Source: Rapana venosa (Eukaryota; Mollusca; Gastropoda; Neogastropoda; Muricidae). Taken from it: a DNA stretch of 64,000 bases. Positions 23,770 through 36,409 of the stretch are shown in pieces. Position numbers and translations under genes: made by a program. The first letter of the stretch is position 1, and every line of letters starts with the position of its first letter. A model generated the notes under the pieces. It was not told the origin of the DNA. It ran no database searches and saw only the letters and a list, made by a program, of their open reading frames with translations. The stretch covers positions 58,334,707-58,398,706 of the forward strand of contig CM054154.1 in assembly GCA_028751875.1 (NCBI GenBank), written 5' to 3'.

Positions 23770-24300
23770 TTACGCTCTTCCCACATGAGTTGAATGTGAA
23801 AGCTGCTTGATTTGCCGAGCTTTTCTATAAATTTGTTTAAGGAAGCTTTTTAACAACTGATAACCCTCTGCAAGGGATAGAGGACATGCAGTACTATAGA
23901 CCCCTTTAATTACGTGCACCTTTCTTCGCAGCCCGATCAGCCCACTCATTAAAAATAATCCTAAAATGTGAAGGAATCCAGCAAAAGGAAACATGAATTC
24001 CCTTAAAACGCAGAAGATTATGAAGTATTGATATTTAGTATAAGTTTAGTAGATGGCTTATAATTATAGACTTTAAGGCATATAAAACTGATTTTGAATC
24101 CACACAAAAATATGTGAAAGAAACATATGGATATCAAAATGAAATTCAAAGCCATAAGAATAGAAATAAGTTCAGCTGTAAAAACAGATCGATTTTTACC
24201 AACATAAATACGACTTTTCTATTTTTAGTGCTGGAATGACGAATGCTGAACCTGCTTGATGATTGTCTAAAAGTGAGCCATCTGTATAAATTTTAAAGAC
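23770..24300 (-). pseudogene. I-like copy 1 RNase H domain remnant
   Basis: Minus-strand translation near 24290-24230 reads a YTDGS-type RNase H opening (first catalytic Asp) followed by an AGSAFVIPALKI-like strand. Farther on, 23994-23770 includes FAGFLHILG and a GLRRK region that corresponds to the last RNase H motif. Several breaks. Confidence 0.6.
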
Positions 24301-25159
24301 AATGAAGTAATTATGTTCTAAAAGTGTGAATGAACGTTAACTGCCAGATATATTTGGATTCTCATTCTTTTTCATGTTGAATAATCTACATCAAAGTGTG
24401 TTTGCTTCATTTCCCAAATGGGACAATTGAAACTGCTTTTTTGTGAGTCTACATCAGATTTAAAAAAATTCAGAACCTCGTAAAGATCTGATGTGTATGT
24501 ACTTATTGTCATTAAAGAGTTTATGTGTCGGCTCTTTTGGGAAATCTGTTTCAGACCTCATTTTTATTTCTTCTGAAGCAAAGTTATCAGGTGTTGACTT
24601 CTCAGAATATATTTGGCACATACAAGTTTGGGTACTCATCAAGTGGTAACATTCCAGTTCTTTATATGTATCAAGTGCCGAGGTAGGGAATGGTACACCT
24701 AGAGCAAGTCTTATATGCCTTACAATCTACACTTTGAAGCTTCTTTAATAAGTATTTAGGTGCACTAAAATAAATTTCTTGTCCATAGAAAATTTTAGAT
24801 CTAATTTGAGAGGAGACAATGTTTCAGAAATTTTCATGTCTTGTCCCCAATACTGCTTTCGTACAATTTAAGCAATTTAAACATTTTCTTCCTTAGTTAA
24901 ACATATTCAATGTGGGCATTCCAATTAACTTTGAGGAAAGAAAAACACCTAAAACTTTACTAAGTGTTTATATTCTATTATCTCGTTTTCAATTTTAAAC
25001 ACGGTAATTGTCTGGATTACTACCGTTGTTAAAAAGCATCATATGCGTTTTTCTGTGGATAATTTAGGCCATTTTCAATTATTACTATTTTAAATTATCA
25101 AGGTCTTTTTGGTACAGTTTTTTTAATATGATTTAAAGACCTCTTTAATTGTTTTGTTT

Positions 25160-26250
25160 CATGGTAACATTCATCCACATGCATATGTCGTCTGCATATT
25201 GTACTAGGACAACTTTCTGAGACAAATGTTTGGGAAATCATGTAACAGATATTAAAAAGAACTGGTGCATAACGGAGCCTTGTGGTAAGCCCATAAACAA
25301 GATTTCAGGATCTGAATAGTTATTTCCTACCTTTACTTGAATAATCTATTGCTAAGAAAGCTCTTGATGTAAAAGATAAATGTTACCGGAAAGACCCAAA
25401 TTGTTTCAACTTACTTAATAACTTTGCATGCCAAACTTGATCATAGGCTTTATTTATTCAAAAAACGTTGCAAGAACATTTTTTCTACGTGCAAATTGTT
25501 TTTTACACGTGTTTTAAGTTTAACTAGGTTATCTATAGCAGATCTACCTCGCTGAAAAACCTGCTTGGTTGTTTTGCAATAATGTTTTTTTTCTGACAAT
25601 AATATAGTAACCTTCCAAGAACAACTCTCCCATGAGCTTTCCATATGTGAGGTCAATGCAATGGGCCGTAACTGGCTTTATCTGTCTTCGGCTTTCCTTG
25701 CTTGGGATTGGTACCACAATGGGCTGTTTCCATTGTACTGGGAAAGACACCCTGGACCCAGCATTTACAAAAAAGTTTATGAAGTAGCATAAGGGGAAAT
25801 TTTCTGGTAAATGTTTGATCATATCATGGAAATCGCATCAGCCCCCGACGAGTTTTCTTACTAGAAGTGACAGAATAGCATCTTTACTTCCTGATGTAAT
25901 GGAGCATTGATATAAAGATGGTATCAGGCACTGGGTCTACATATTCATTTTTGATTTCTTCTCACTTTTGAATGCTCTATGTTTAGCTGATAACCCTCCT
26001 TACGCATGGTATTTGAAAACATTGTGGCAAACGCCCCAGCCTTTTCTGCACTAGATGGAAACTCTTTGTTTTCTAGAATAATGACATGTTGGGAATTTTT
26101 ACCTTTTGTCATTTCATTAAATTTTGTCCATATTTTCTGAATGTCTTTATGATTTGTAATTTCACTTCTACAAAAAGAGGACCAATACTGTTTTTTAGCT
26201 TGCGCTAAAGACCATGTTACAGTAGTTTTTGGCCCTTTTCTGCGCATCAT
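25160..26250 (-). pseudogene. I-like copy 1 linker and RT remnant
   Basis: 26250-25945 holds the linker (VTWSLAQAKKQYWSSFCRSE, FPSSAEKAGAFATMFS). RT starts at 25822 with QWKQPIVVPIPSKESR, then NNQAGFSARGRSAIDNLVKL across a frame change. The active site near 25209-25168 reads VQYADDICMWM, with both catalytic Asp present. Frame breaks prevent expression. Confidence 0.7.
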
Positions 26251-26702
26251 GGTTGCTAGGTGATTTGCTTTGAAAAAGCTTTATGCATTAAATTTTTTTA
26301 TGTACAGCTTCCCCACAGGCTTGTGTCCACCAGACATTTCCTAAATGTTTAATAGGTTTTCCTGAGTGACATCTGGAATAGACAATTGGCACGTGAAGTA
26401 TAATATTTTGTTATGCAAAATACATTTGATCTATGTCGAGAGCATCTATAACTCTGTATTGTAAAAGCTAAAAACATGTTTAAAACTTTTCCCATCCCGC
26501 ACGCTTATAATTATATTTTGGAATTTATCCTTTGTAATATCTGATTGACTAACTGGTTATTAAAGGTTATAAGGATAGGTAAAAGATCACTGCCTAGATA
26601 TCTTTATGGTTACCAATCGCAATCAGGAACAATATTGGGGACACTAAAGTAGATCTATTGCTGACGCTCGTGACTTTGAACATCAGGAAAATTTTAGTGA
26701 AG

Positions 26703-26940
26703 CTAACCGTCATTCAAAAAACATAGACAAGAATCAACCACGTTTTCTACAAACCTGTTGCTGGTAACTGAAATACAATCTTTATCCCAAAATGGTGCAT
26801 GGGCGTTGAAATCTCCTCCAATAAGCCATTTTTCATTATCTTGGAGATTATGGATCCAATCAGTGTTAAGGTTATTAGGTCCTTTTGATAAATACAAAGA
26901 CACAATATTTAAGATTAAGTGATCATTAAACTTGACACGT
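26703..26940 (-). pseudogene. I-like copy 1 endonuclease C-terminal half
   Basis: Minus-strand blocks LILNIVSLYLSKGP, WLIGGDFNAHAPFWD and TSNRFVENVVDSCL. GDFNAH is the catalytic Asp/Asn block of AP-endonucleases. The N-terminal half is missing; (TG/CG)n of an L2-like 3' UTR begins at 26957. Compare 45410-45770 in copy 3. Confidence 0.75.
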
Positions 26941-26949
26941 GCTGCACAT

Positions 26950-27320
<371 letters not shown>

Positions 27321-27545
27321 CTCCTGCGCCGGATTTCATTCTCGGCTGGCAACTGGTTGGTACGTTGCCACAGGTCTGCGTTGCTGATGGTGTCAGGCCA
27401 GTGGATCTGGAGGATTCGTCTCAGGCAGCTGTTGATGAAGGTCTGCACTTTCTTGATGGTGGTCTTTGTTGTCCTCCATGTCTCCGCTCCATATAGTAGG
27501 ACTGACTTGACGTTGGAGTTGAACAGCCTGATCTTAGTTAAATCT
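27321..27545 (-). mobile_element. RTE fragment, SR2-like C-terminus
   Basis: Minus-strand frame: [52 protein letters not shown]. This is the post-RT region of RTE elements of the SR2 kind, distinct from RTE-1/2/3 here. It is only about 70 codons, abutting the (ATT)n tail on the left and a GA-rich run on the right. Confidence 0.7.
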
Positions 27546-27572
27546 ATAAGCAAAACAATAAAAGGAGAGGGA

Positions 27573-27574
27573 GG

Positions 27575-27657
<83 letters not shown>

Positions 27658-27659
27658 TA
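27573..27659. repeat. (GA)n polypurine run
   Basis: About 87 bases of GAGA with few interruptions. Confidence 0.93.
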
Positions 27660-27699
27660 CACAGTACATTTTTCATCCATATGATATTGCATACAATTT

Positions 27700-27900
27700 T
27701 CAATTCATCAACGCTATAGTAATAATAATGTATGGAATGTATATAGCGCTGAATCTTGTAAAGCAAACAAATCGAAGCGCTTGCATTCAAATCATTTACA
27801 TAGATGCAACCTTCCACAAAATAATAGTACAATTAACATATTAAATGTATGCTCACATACACGCACGCACATGCTCACAAAAACAAGAAAACAAGATATG
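27700..27900 (-). mobile_element. L2-like 3' end, copy h
   Basis: A minus-strand 3' UTR and end: a very short ATT tail (27718-27729), GTATATAGCGCTGAATCTTG and AAGCGCTTGCATTCAAATC, then a CACGCA-rich stretch. No coding part remains. Confidence 0.75.
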
Positions 27901-27936
27901 AGAGGAAGACATCAGATAGTAAACGAGTACGTAGCA

Positions 27937-28235
27937 GCCCTCATGGCGCAGTGGTTAGCGCCTTGGGTTACGGACTGGAAGGTCGCGGGTTCGATTCCCA
28001 TAAGAGTCATAGGGATTTTTCGGACTCCGGCCGGCTCCTACCCAGAGTGAGTGTGCTGTGGGCTCTGTGGGAAGACTGGGACCACACAGTCGAGCTTCAT
28101 CCACTTAACGGATGCGAGTTTGAGAGTGTTTCTGAAATTACCTGACCAACACTGCAGGTGTCTGTATCTCTCGGCCCGGTTGACGCCGGGATATATTATG
28201 ATAGTAAGCGTAGAGTACATGCCTGTCAAGTAGTC
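27937..28235 (+). mobile_element. SINE-3, tRNA-derived
   Basis: Consensus-quality A box (TGGCGCAGTGG, 27944-27954) and B box (GGTTCGATTCC, 27988-27998), 33 bases apart, followed by about 235 bases of non-tRNA body rich in CGG/GGG motifs. The body does not share the SINE-1/2 central block. The 3' limit is approximate. The 3' half of the would-be acceptor stem is missing, so it is not a functional tRNA gene. Confidence 0.7.
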
Positions 28236-28784
28236 TCAAAGCATAATTATGCACTTCCACAGCAGTATAATTACGTCATCCTCATTGTCATTTATCATCA
28301 TGCAATTAAAAAATTTGCCTCTGATTTGGTGGTCCCAGTGCTCTGGTCTCATGGTGACCTCAGATTTGGTTTCCCCATACACTTTCGTGCCTGTGGTGAG
28401 TTTGTGTCAAAGCCTTTGGGGTTGGAGGTTCGCGGGGGACGGTCGTTGGAGGGACGTTGTGGTGGTTGCCACCTAAGGTGGGCAACTCACTCAGTCTGGC
28501 TCCGCGACTGAGCTAATACTGTCGTTAGTAGGGGGCTTAGTAGGTGGTGTCCTGCGTATGTTAGTTCAGAACAGGCACCACTGAACACCACCAAAGTGAC
28601 CCAGCAGCAGTGCAGAGCCCCTCTGGCTGGTGACCCCATGGCGGCCTGATAGTGATTGGCTCCCTGTGGACCTCCGACCCTGAGGATGAGACATAACGAA
28701 TCTGGGTATGGTTGTGGCGGGGAGATTGAAATGAGCGGCGTGGGAACAGCAGGACGGGGGGTCACAGAAGATGAGGCAGCAAAA
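28236..28784. other. Unassigned, GC-richer interval
   Basis: AT-rich to 28330, then about 450 bases (28335-28785) with many GGTGG/CCACC and GACC motifs. It looks like part of a repeat or an old exon-bearing segment, but I found no second copy and no convincing protein. Confidence 0.35.
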
Positions 28785-28875
28785 AAATAATAATAATAAT
28801 AATTTAAAAAGTGCATTTTGAGGCTGGATTTGAAAGTGTTAGATAAAGGCTTTTCGGTGAATGGTTAGAGGGAGG

Positions 28876-29367
28876 TCATTCCAGGTGGATGGACCAGAAA
28901 CAATAAAAAGAGAGATGTCCAACAGTGGATTGGTTGAATCTGGGTGTTCGAAAGCACAAAGTATCTGCGGCTGAACGAAGGGAACGGGATGGAGTGTACA
29001 GATGAAGACAGTTACAGAGATAAGAGGGTGCAGATTTGTGGCGACATTTGAAACAGAGGGTATTGATTTTATACTCCAGTCTTTGTGAGACAGGCAACCA
29101 GTGAAGAGATCGCAAAAGAGGAGTGATGTGTTCAGATTTGTTCTTTCTTTGGACCAGTCGAGCTGCAGAGTTTTGTATGCGTTGAAGAGAGTGGATGGAT
29201 GATCCTGGTAGACCAGCAAAAAGAGAATTACAGTAGTCTAAACGTGAAAGAATGAGAGATGTGACGAGCTTGGATGCTGCATTAGTGGATAGATACTTGC
29301 GAATCGCGCTTATGGGGTGTAATTGATAGTAGCAAGACTGGTAGGTCTGGGTGATGAATTTGTTCAT
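28876..29367 (-). pseudogene. L2-like copy i ORF2 C-terminal fragment
   Basis: 163 open codons: [45 protein letters not shown] and SAPSYLCNCLHLYTPS. The LPVSQR and SAPSYLCNCL variants match copies c and o (58350-58890), marking that subfamily. RT upstream is split by frame changes. Confidence 0.75.
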
Positions 29368-30533
29368 AGTGTTGTCGAGAACTACACCTAATTACTTAAC
29401 AGTGTTGGACTAAGGAACTGATGTATTGCCGAATTCTGTTGATGTTGTTGTGTTGGAGGAATGTTTATGTTCGGTCCCTATGAGCATAGCTTCGATTTTA
29501 TCTATATTTAGATGTAACTTGTTCTGAGTCATCCAGTTTTGAATGTCTTTAAGGTAGTAGGCTATGTTTCTCAGGAGGGAAGGCAAGTTTTCAACAGTAT
29601 AACTACACTGAAGCTGAGTGTCATCTGTATAGAAATGATGATCAATATGGTGGTTATTTATTATATGTGAGAGTGGAGCAGTGTAGAGAGTAAAGAGAAC
29701 AGGACACAGAACAGATCCCTGTGGGACTCCACATTCTAGTTTGACATGTTTTGATTGAATTTTACTGACAATAACTTTCTAGAATCGGTCTGTGAGGTAT
29801 AACGTAAACCAGGTAAGGGCTGTACCATTAATACCAAACGTATTTTGGAGGCGAGAAAGAAGAATGGAGTGATCTATAGTATCAAAGGCTCCAGAAGATT
29901 AGGAAGGGAAATTTTCCCTGCATCAAAGAACCGAGTAGAAGTGTATCTAAAGTGTGGACTAGGGTAGTTTCAGTGCTCTGGTTGGTGCTATAAGCAGACT
30001 GAAAGTAGGGAGGAGACTGTTGGATTGAAGGTGACTGTTGAGCTGTTTGAGAACAACTTTTTCTAGTACCTTAGAGACAAAGGGTAAGTTTGAGACAGGT
30101 CTATATGTCTTCAGAATGTTGGAGTTGAGATCGTGCTTTTTTAGTGGAGGTGTGACTATTGCGGTTTTAAGCTAATGGAAAATTTCTGACAGAAGAGATG
30201 AGTTTACTATTTCAGTGACAGAGGGTACAAGTTGTGGAAGGCATTGTGAGAAAACAGGAGCATGTATGCGATCGAGATCACATGATTTAATAGTCATTTT
30301 TTTCAGAATTTCTTGTTAACTTGTGGGATGGAAGGAAAAGAGAGGAGTGCTAGTGAACTGGGGATAAGGAAGTGCAGGTTGGAATTAAGTCTGATCCAGT
30401 CTGGAGCGTATGTTGCAGACTTTGTCTGAGAAGAAGGCAGAAAAAATGGATGGAAGTTCAGACAGGCTGTGGGTGGTAGGCAAAAGAGTTGCTTTTGCAG
30501 ATCCAAGGAGATTTGATGTGGGTAAACATTTTT

Positions 30534-30536
<3 letters not shown>

Positions 30537-30597
<61 letters not shown>

Positions 30598-30953
30598 TGA
30601 TATATGGAATTTATATAGCCCTGAATCTTCTAAAGCAACAAATCAAAGCGCTCAGATGACTTTTAAAACAAATTATGCGTGTGTATGCGGTTTTTTAAAA
30701 ATGTTGTCATCTGTTCCCACCGGCATACAATGATATACTCTTTCAAACAGCGGAACAGGATTTACGTGTTCATAAGATGTTCTACATGCGTTCGCACACT
30801 GGGCCTCGGTTTATAGTCTCATCCAAAGGACTTTGACATTCAGTTCAATTGTTTTGTCAAACTGGGAAGAAAAGGCGAGGCTGGGAATCAAACCCAGAAC
30901 CTTGCGGTTTACTTGTTGGCAGGCAAACGTCTTAACCATCCTGCCACCTTCCT
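30537..30953 (-). mobile_element. SINE-2: tRNA-like head, shared core, L2-like LINE tail
   Basis: On the minus strand: a tRNA-like head with an A box near 30948-30932 (GGTGGCAGGATGGTTAAG) and B box GGTTTGATTCC (30894-30884). Next comes the central block shared with SINE-1 (TCCTTTGGATGAGACTATAA, then CCGAGGCC). The last 60-70 bases (GAGCGCTTTGATTTG, GGGCTATATAAATTCCATAT, then (ATT)n at 30600-30537) match the L2-like LINE 3' end. Both sides are contiguous L2-like copy i sequence, so the whole segment inserted as one unit. Confidence 0.82.
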
Positions 30954-31145
30954 TTTATGGATTTAGTGCAGAGAACTTGGGAAGAGTAGTAGTCTGTCTT
31001 TGCTGAATAGATTAGAAGTTTGACTTTGTTTATTTGTTTTCGGAAAAACTGTTAATTGATTTCAGTTTCTTATTTCTGCCACTGCCTTTCTAGTTGCCGG
31101 CGTTTTCGCTTTTCCATCAGGATATCATGGGTATACTATCGTTGG

Positions 31146-32297
31146 GCGCCCCGCGTGGGGCGGACGACACGTTTGGAGAGGGCTTCTCTCTGTCTGTGGT
31201 TCAAATCTCTCGTCTGCCCTGTGACAAAGCAACTGCCTGAATGCCAGGCCCTGATGTCATGACCTGTCAAGTGATGGGATGTAGCTTCCTGTGCTCCACA
31301 GGTTAAAGACAGACAGTGGAAGACAGAGAACAGAGCAGACAGGGGAATCGACAATGTTATCAAGTCATACCAAAGACAGGCACACCGAAAGTTTAAAGGG
31401 AGTGTATACTCAGTGACCCGTTTTTACAAAAGGAGTCTTAAAATTGGGTCAAATTGAGTTGTTACATTTTCTGAAATGTACAGATCATTACTTTTATTTT
31501 GATGTATGATACATTATTCTACCTATAAAATTGACATAGTTATGGGTGTTTGAAATAGGTGACACAGCCATTTCACATTCTGAGAAAATCGGGTTTAAAG
31601 TTTTTCACCACTCTAGCTAACTAACACCTTAGCAACGGGTACTTCTATTCAACTGATGATAGCCCTATTTGACATGGTGTTGAAACATACTATTTCACAG
31701 CATCAGACAAAAAATACTGTACATAATGACTGTCATCGTTGTGATATTTAGCTCATAACCCCCCCCCCCCTCCCTGAAAAAGGGCATCAAGTGGAAGAAC
31801 CTTGGACAGGGGTTAATGAGGAGACTTGTTAGTATCTGACTAGCATATTTCCAATAGAATGAACTCAGTCAGCTGAAAACATGCAGAATCTAATAAATGA
31901 TACTTGGTTACATTTGAATTAAAATATTATAATAGATTAATTAAAAATAATAATAACTACATACCCGGTTGTCTGTTATTCATTTCACACACACACATTT
32001 TCAATTTGATTTTATTGTTGTTTTATTAAATTTTATATAGATGGCTTATAAAAGGCAACAATAATGTTATGCATTGCTTATTCAATGCTGTCATCTGGAA
32101 ATAAAATGTTGACTTTAATTTTGCTCTCTCTCTCATACACACACACGCACACAAGAGAGTGATTTAAGTGTCACTGGCGTTATTCTTGCCATTAAAATCA
32201 GATATGACCCAGGTTTTCATATTCATATAGAGTACATGTGTAAGCATTGATTTATATATGGGTTGATATGATATCAACCCCAGCACGCTTTGAATTT

Positions 32298-32356
<59 letters not shown>

Positions 32357-32943
32357 TGTGTGTACAAGTGTGTGAGTGCGTGTGTGTTGTGTAATTGGTT
32401 GGTTTTGGTTTTTTACTTCCTTGCTGTTTTGGCCTTTTACGTTTTTTTTGTGTTACACAAAAATATGCCGATTTATTTAGTTTTGTCGCTGTTAGTTTTC
32501 TTTTTCATTGTATTAGATGAGCTAAACTGTTATTGCTGACGTTAGTACTGCTGGGTGGGTTTATATTGCCTGAATTTATTCTTTGATGGAAGGATTAACG
32601 TTGTTCTGCCTCAAATCAAAAAGCACATGTACATGTGTGTATATGACCCGGGCAAAGGGAGGGAATGGATGTCTTTGTTATACTTCTTTGCTCTGAATCC
32701 AATAGCTGTTGGTTTCCTAAATAGCCCCTTCCCCTCCCCAAGAAAACTACCCTAAACCCAAAACAAACAAAAAGCAGAATAAACCAGAATCCCACCCCCA
32801 CCACTACCAATAATAACAACAACAACAACCAAATGGATACAAACAGAGGAACCTGATGTATCATTTAAACACTTACATTCACATACACATACACATCCTC
32901 ACCCATACCCCTTCACCACATAATATACTCATATATAAGGAAA
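31146..32943. other. Non-coding interval with a tRNA-like patch and (GT)n
   Basis: Bases 31146-31270 include a B-box-like GGTTCAAATCTC (31198-31209) after a CGCCCCGCGTGGGGCG hairpin, perhaps a SINE relic. 31380-32290 is AT-rich, with a C10 run near 31759. A pure GT run occupies 32299-32362. 32440-32940 has A-rich and CACATACACA-rich stretches. No supported gene. Confidence 0.4.
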
Positions 32944-34337
32944 AATGGCACGTCTATGAAATCTCTCTTTACCCTCACATCCACGTTTCTTGGATCTGAG
33001 AAGGCTAGTCCTCTGCCTTCTATTCACGACCAATCTGAATTTCCCTCTATATTTTCTGCATTCTTTTCTGACAAAATCCGCAACATTTGCTCTAGCTTGG
33101 ATCAGACTCCTTTCCAGCCTTCAACTTCTGATCCCCAATTTTCTGGCACTCCTCTCCTTTTTTTCATCCAGCAAGCGAGAAAGAAATCATGACAATTCTG
33201 AAAGGAATGACTAAAAAATTATGTGATCTTGATCCCATACCTGCTTCTTTTTCTCACAGTGACTGCAACAACTTATTCCACTATTATGAAAATAGTAAAC
33301 TCATCTCTTGCTTCTGGAAATGTTCCTTCAGTTCTAAAAACTGCTATAGTCACACCTCAACTCAAAAAGCTTGACCTTGACCCTAACATTCTGAAGATCT
33401 ATAGACCTGTTTCCAACCTATCATTTATCTCTTAAGTCCTTGAAAAAGTAGTTCTAAAACAGCTCATCCACCACCTTCTCTCCAACAATCTCCTTCCTGC
33501 GTTTCAGTCTGCCTATCGTGTCAATCACAGCACTGAAAACTACCCTTGTCCACACCTTACACACACTTCTACTCGCTTCTGACTCAGGGAAAATCTCTCT
33601 TCTTACTGTACTCGACTTTCCGGCAGACTTCGACACTATTGCCCACTCTATTCTTCTCTCCCGTCTTCAAAAACAACATTTGGTGTTACTGGCACAGCCC
33701 TCACCTAGTTTAGTTAATACCTGACTGACCGATTCCAGACAGTCAGAGTAAGCAAGATTCAGTCAGTACCTGCCAGACTGAAATGTGGAGTTCCACTGGG
33801 ATCAGTTTTGGGCCCTGTTCTTTTCACCCTCTACACTGCTCCACTGTCACATAATTATACTTAACCGCCATCAGATCAATCATCACTTTTATGCAGATGA
33901 CTCTCAGATTCTAAGCAGCGACACTCCCGAAAATCTGCCTTCTCTCTTTACAAATATGGCCCACTGCTTTCAAGATATCAAAAATTGGATGATACAGAAC
34001 AAATTACAGCTAAACGCAGATAAAACGGAAACCATGCTTGTAGGGACCAAACACTACCTATCTTCCATTACAACAGCTTCAATAGAACTCGGCAGTACAT
34101 CAGTCTCTCTATCCACTGCTGTGAAGTATCTAGGGGTCATTATTGACAACACACTGTCTATGCACAAATTCATCACCCAGACCTGCCAGTCATGCTACTA
34201 TCAATTACCGCGTATTAGTGCAATTCGAAAGTACCTGTTCACTGATGCAACATCCAAACACATTATGTTACAAAACTATGCAGCTCGACTAGTCCTCATT
34301 AAGAAAAATTCTGAGCACATTACCCCTCTCTTGTGAT
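32944..34337 (+). mobile_element. L2-like copy j
   Basis: Plus strand, from the endonuclease-RT linker (MKSLFTLTSTFLGSEKASPL) through RT (HFYADDSQI, 33885-33911, both Asp kept) to the start of the C-terminal block. About 100 bases are deleted at 34258 (after DATSKH). It ends at HITPLL, and copy k begins at the next base. Frameshifts near 33240, 33500 and 33850. Confidence 0.82.
33785..34336 (+). pseudogene. L2-like copy j RT palm and thumb
   Basis: 183 open codons: HHFYADDSQILSSDTPENL (catalytic box intact), IQNKLQLNADKTETMLVGT, VKYLGVIIDNTLSM and [16 protein letters not shown]. The C-terminal domain is shortened by the internal deletion, so the product would be incomplete. Confidence 0.75.
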
Positions 34338-36409
34338 TACAGAAGTCTACTTCTAACAGTCTTCTTCCGATGTCAAATGTCTTTCTCTTTCTTTGTCAAA
34401 CCACTCTCTTTCTCAGCTGGTAATGGAAGCAACACACAGATAAGGACATATCTTAGACTGGCTAATTACCAATGTTTCCCAAGATCTGATCACATCTGTA
34501 TCTATCACTGATGAACTACTTTCTGATCATTTCGCTGTTCTTTTCTCTCTAAACATTGCAAAGCCTATCAGAGAGAAAAAGTATGTCGCCCGTCGCAACC
34601 TTAAGGCCATAGATATTCAAACTTTCTCTTCACAAGCTGCTGAACGCCTATCACAAACCTCTGACAACAATAACCCCTCTAAACACTACAATGCTGTTCT
34701 CAGCCAACTGCTTGATGAGCATGCACCTCCCACTGACCGTCTCCTTGCTGATAGGCCATGTGCGCCATGGTACACCCATGAAATCCTGGTCGCAAAGCGC
34801 AAACGCAGGCAACTAGAGCGGCAGTGGCGAAAAGCAAAAACGGAAATTAATAAGCAGCTCTTTCGAAAACAAGTAAACAAAGTCAAATCTTTAATTCTTT
34901 CAGGAAAAAACAAAGTATTACTCTTCTCAAGTTCTTGATGCAACATCTATGAAATCTCTCTTTTCCCTCACATCTACTCTTCTTCGATCTGTGAAGGCAA
35001 GCCCTCTGCCTTCCATCCACAACCACTCTGAACTTCCATCTATATTTTCTGAATTCTTGTCTGAAAAAGTCCATAACTTTCGCTCCAAACTGGATCAGAC
35101 TCCTTTCCAGCCTGCACTTCCTGATCCCCAATTCTCTGGCACTCCTCTCCTTTTCTTTCATTCGACAAGTGAGAAAGAAATCATGAACATTCTGAAAGAA
35201 ATGACTACAAAATTATGTGATCTTGTTCCCATGCCTGCTTCTCTTTTCACAGATTGCCTACCACAGCTTATACCCACTATCACGAAAATACTAAACTCAT
35301 CTCTTGTTTCAGGACATGTTCCATCAGCTCCCAAAACTGCTATAGTTACACCTCTACTCAAAAAGCATGACCTTGACCCAACATTCTGAAGAAATATAAA
35401 CCTGTTTCCAATCTACCTTTGATTTCTGAAGTCCTTGTAAAAGTAGTTCTCAAACAGCTCAAACATCACCTTCTCTCCAACAATCTTCCTGAGTTTGTCT
35501 GCCTATCGTGTCAACCACAGCACTGAAACCACCCTAGTACACACCTTAAACATGCTTCTGACTCAGGAAAATCTCCCTCCTCAGTCTACACGACTTATCA
35601 GCAGCCTTCAACACTATTGACCACTCAATTCTTCTCTCCCGTCTTGAAAAAACGTTCAGTGTTACTGGCACAGCCCTCAACTGGTTTAGCTCATACCTGA
35701 CTGACCGATTCCAGACAGTTGCAGTTAACAAGATTCAATAAATACCTGCAAAACTGAAATGCGGAGTCTTACAGGGATCAGTTCTAGGCCTTGTTCTTTT
35801 CATTCTTTACACTGCCCCACTGTCACATATAATAAACCGTCATCAAATCATCATTTTTATGCAGATGACTCTCAGATTCAAAGCAGTGTTATTCCTGAAA
35901 ATCTGCCTTCTCTCCTGGCAAATGTGACCCACTGCTTTAAGATATTCAAAACTGGATGATGCAGAACAAATTACAGCTAAATACAGATAAAACTGAAGCC
36001 ATGCTCGTAGGGACCAAACACGAACTCTCTTCCATTACAACAGCTTCAATAGAACTTGGCAATACATCAGTTCCTCTATCCACTGCTGTGAAGTATCTAG
36101 GAGTTGTTATCGACAACACACTGTCTATGCACAAATTCATCACCCAGACCTGCCAATCATGCTACTATCAATTACCGCGTATAAGTGCAATTCGAAAGTA
36201 CCTGTCCACAGATGAAACATCCAAACTCGTTATGTCTCTCATTCTTTCACATATGGACTATTGCAAACCTCTTTTGTCTGGTCTGCCAGCATCATCTATC
36301 CACTCCCTTTAATGTATACAAAACTCTGCAGCTCGACTACTCCTCATGAAGAAAAAAATCTGAGCACATTACCCCTCTCTTGTGATCTTTCCACTGGCTG
36401 CCTGATAAA
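34338..36409 (+). mobile_element. L2-like copy k, abutting copy j head to tail
   Basis: Starts in the last part of the endonuclease (a SDHFAVLFSLN-like segment near 34520-34560), then linker (34580-34870), RT and the beginning of the C-terminal block, ending at 36409. No 3' tail. Frame breaks near 34935, 35390, 35560 and 35760. The catalytic region (35855-35875) is out of frame with its neighbours. Confidence 0.8.

Larger units (their letters stand above)
23401..26945 (-). mobile_element. I-like non-LTR retrotransposon, copy 1
   Basis: A minus-strand LINE reading endonuclease (26940-26703), linker (26250-25945), RT (about 25830-24900), RNase H (24300-23780) and 3' UTR. Copies 2 and 3 have the same order and protein blocks. 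The RNase H domain after RT places it in the I superfamily. The 5' end is replaced by an L2-like tail at 26950. Many stops and frameshifts. Confidence 0.82.
28785..31145 (-). mobile_element. L2-like copy i, hosting SINE-2
   Basis: A minus-strand copy with a short AAT tail (28785-28802), the ORF2 C-terminus, RT and linker up to the KRKRRQLERQ region near 31090-31145. SINE-2 (30537-30953) interrupts it; L2-like sequence resumes at 30955 (TTTTATGGATTTAG...). Similarity ends at about 31145. Confidence 0.82.

Noticed and set aside
27937..28010. Possible functional tRNA gene
   Set aside because: Good promoter boxes, but the 3' strand of the acceptor stem is absent and about 235 bases of SINE-like body follow.
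32303..32864. Hydrophobic frames near 32.3-32.9 kb as small membrane proteins
   Set aside because: They overlap (GT)n and AT-rich sequence on both strands, with no supporting context.
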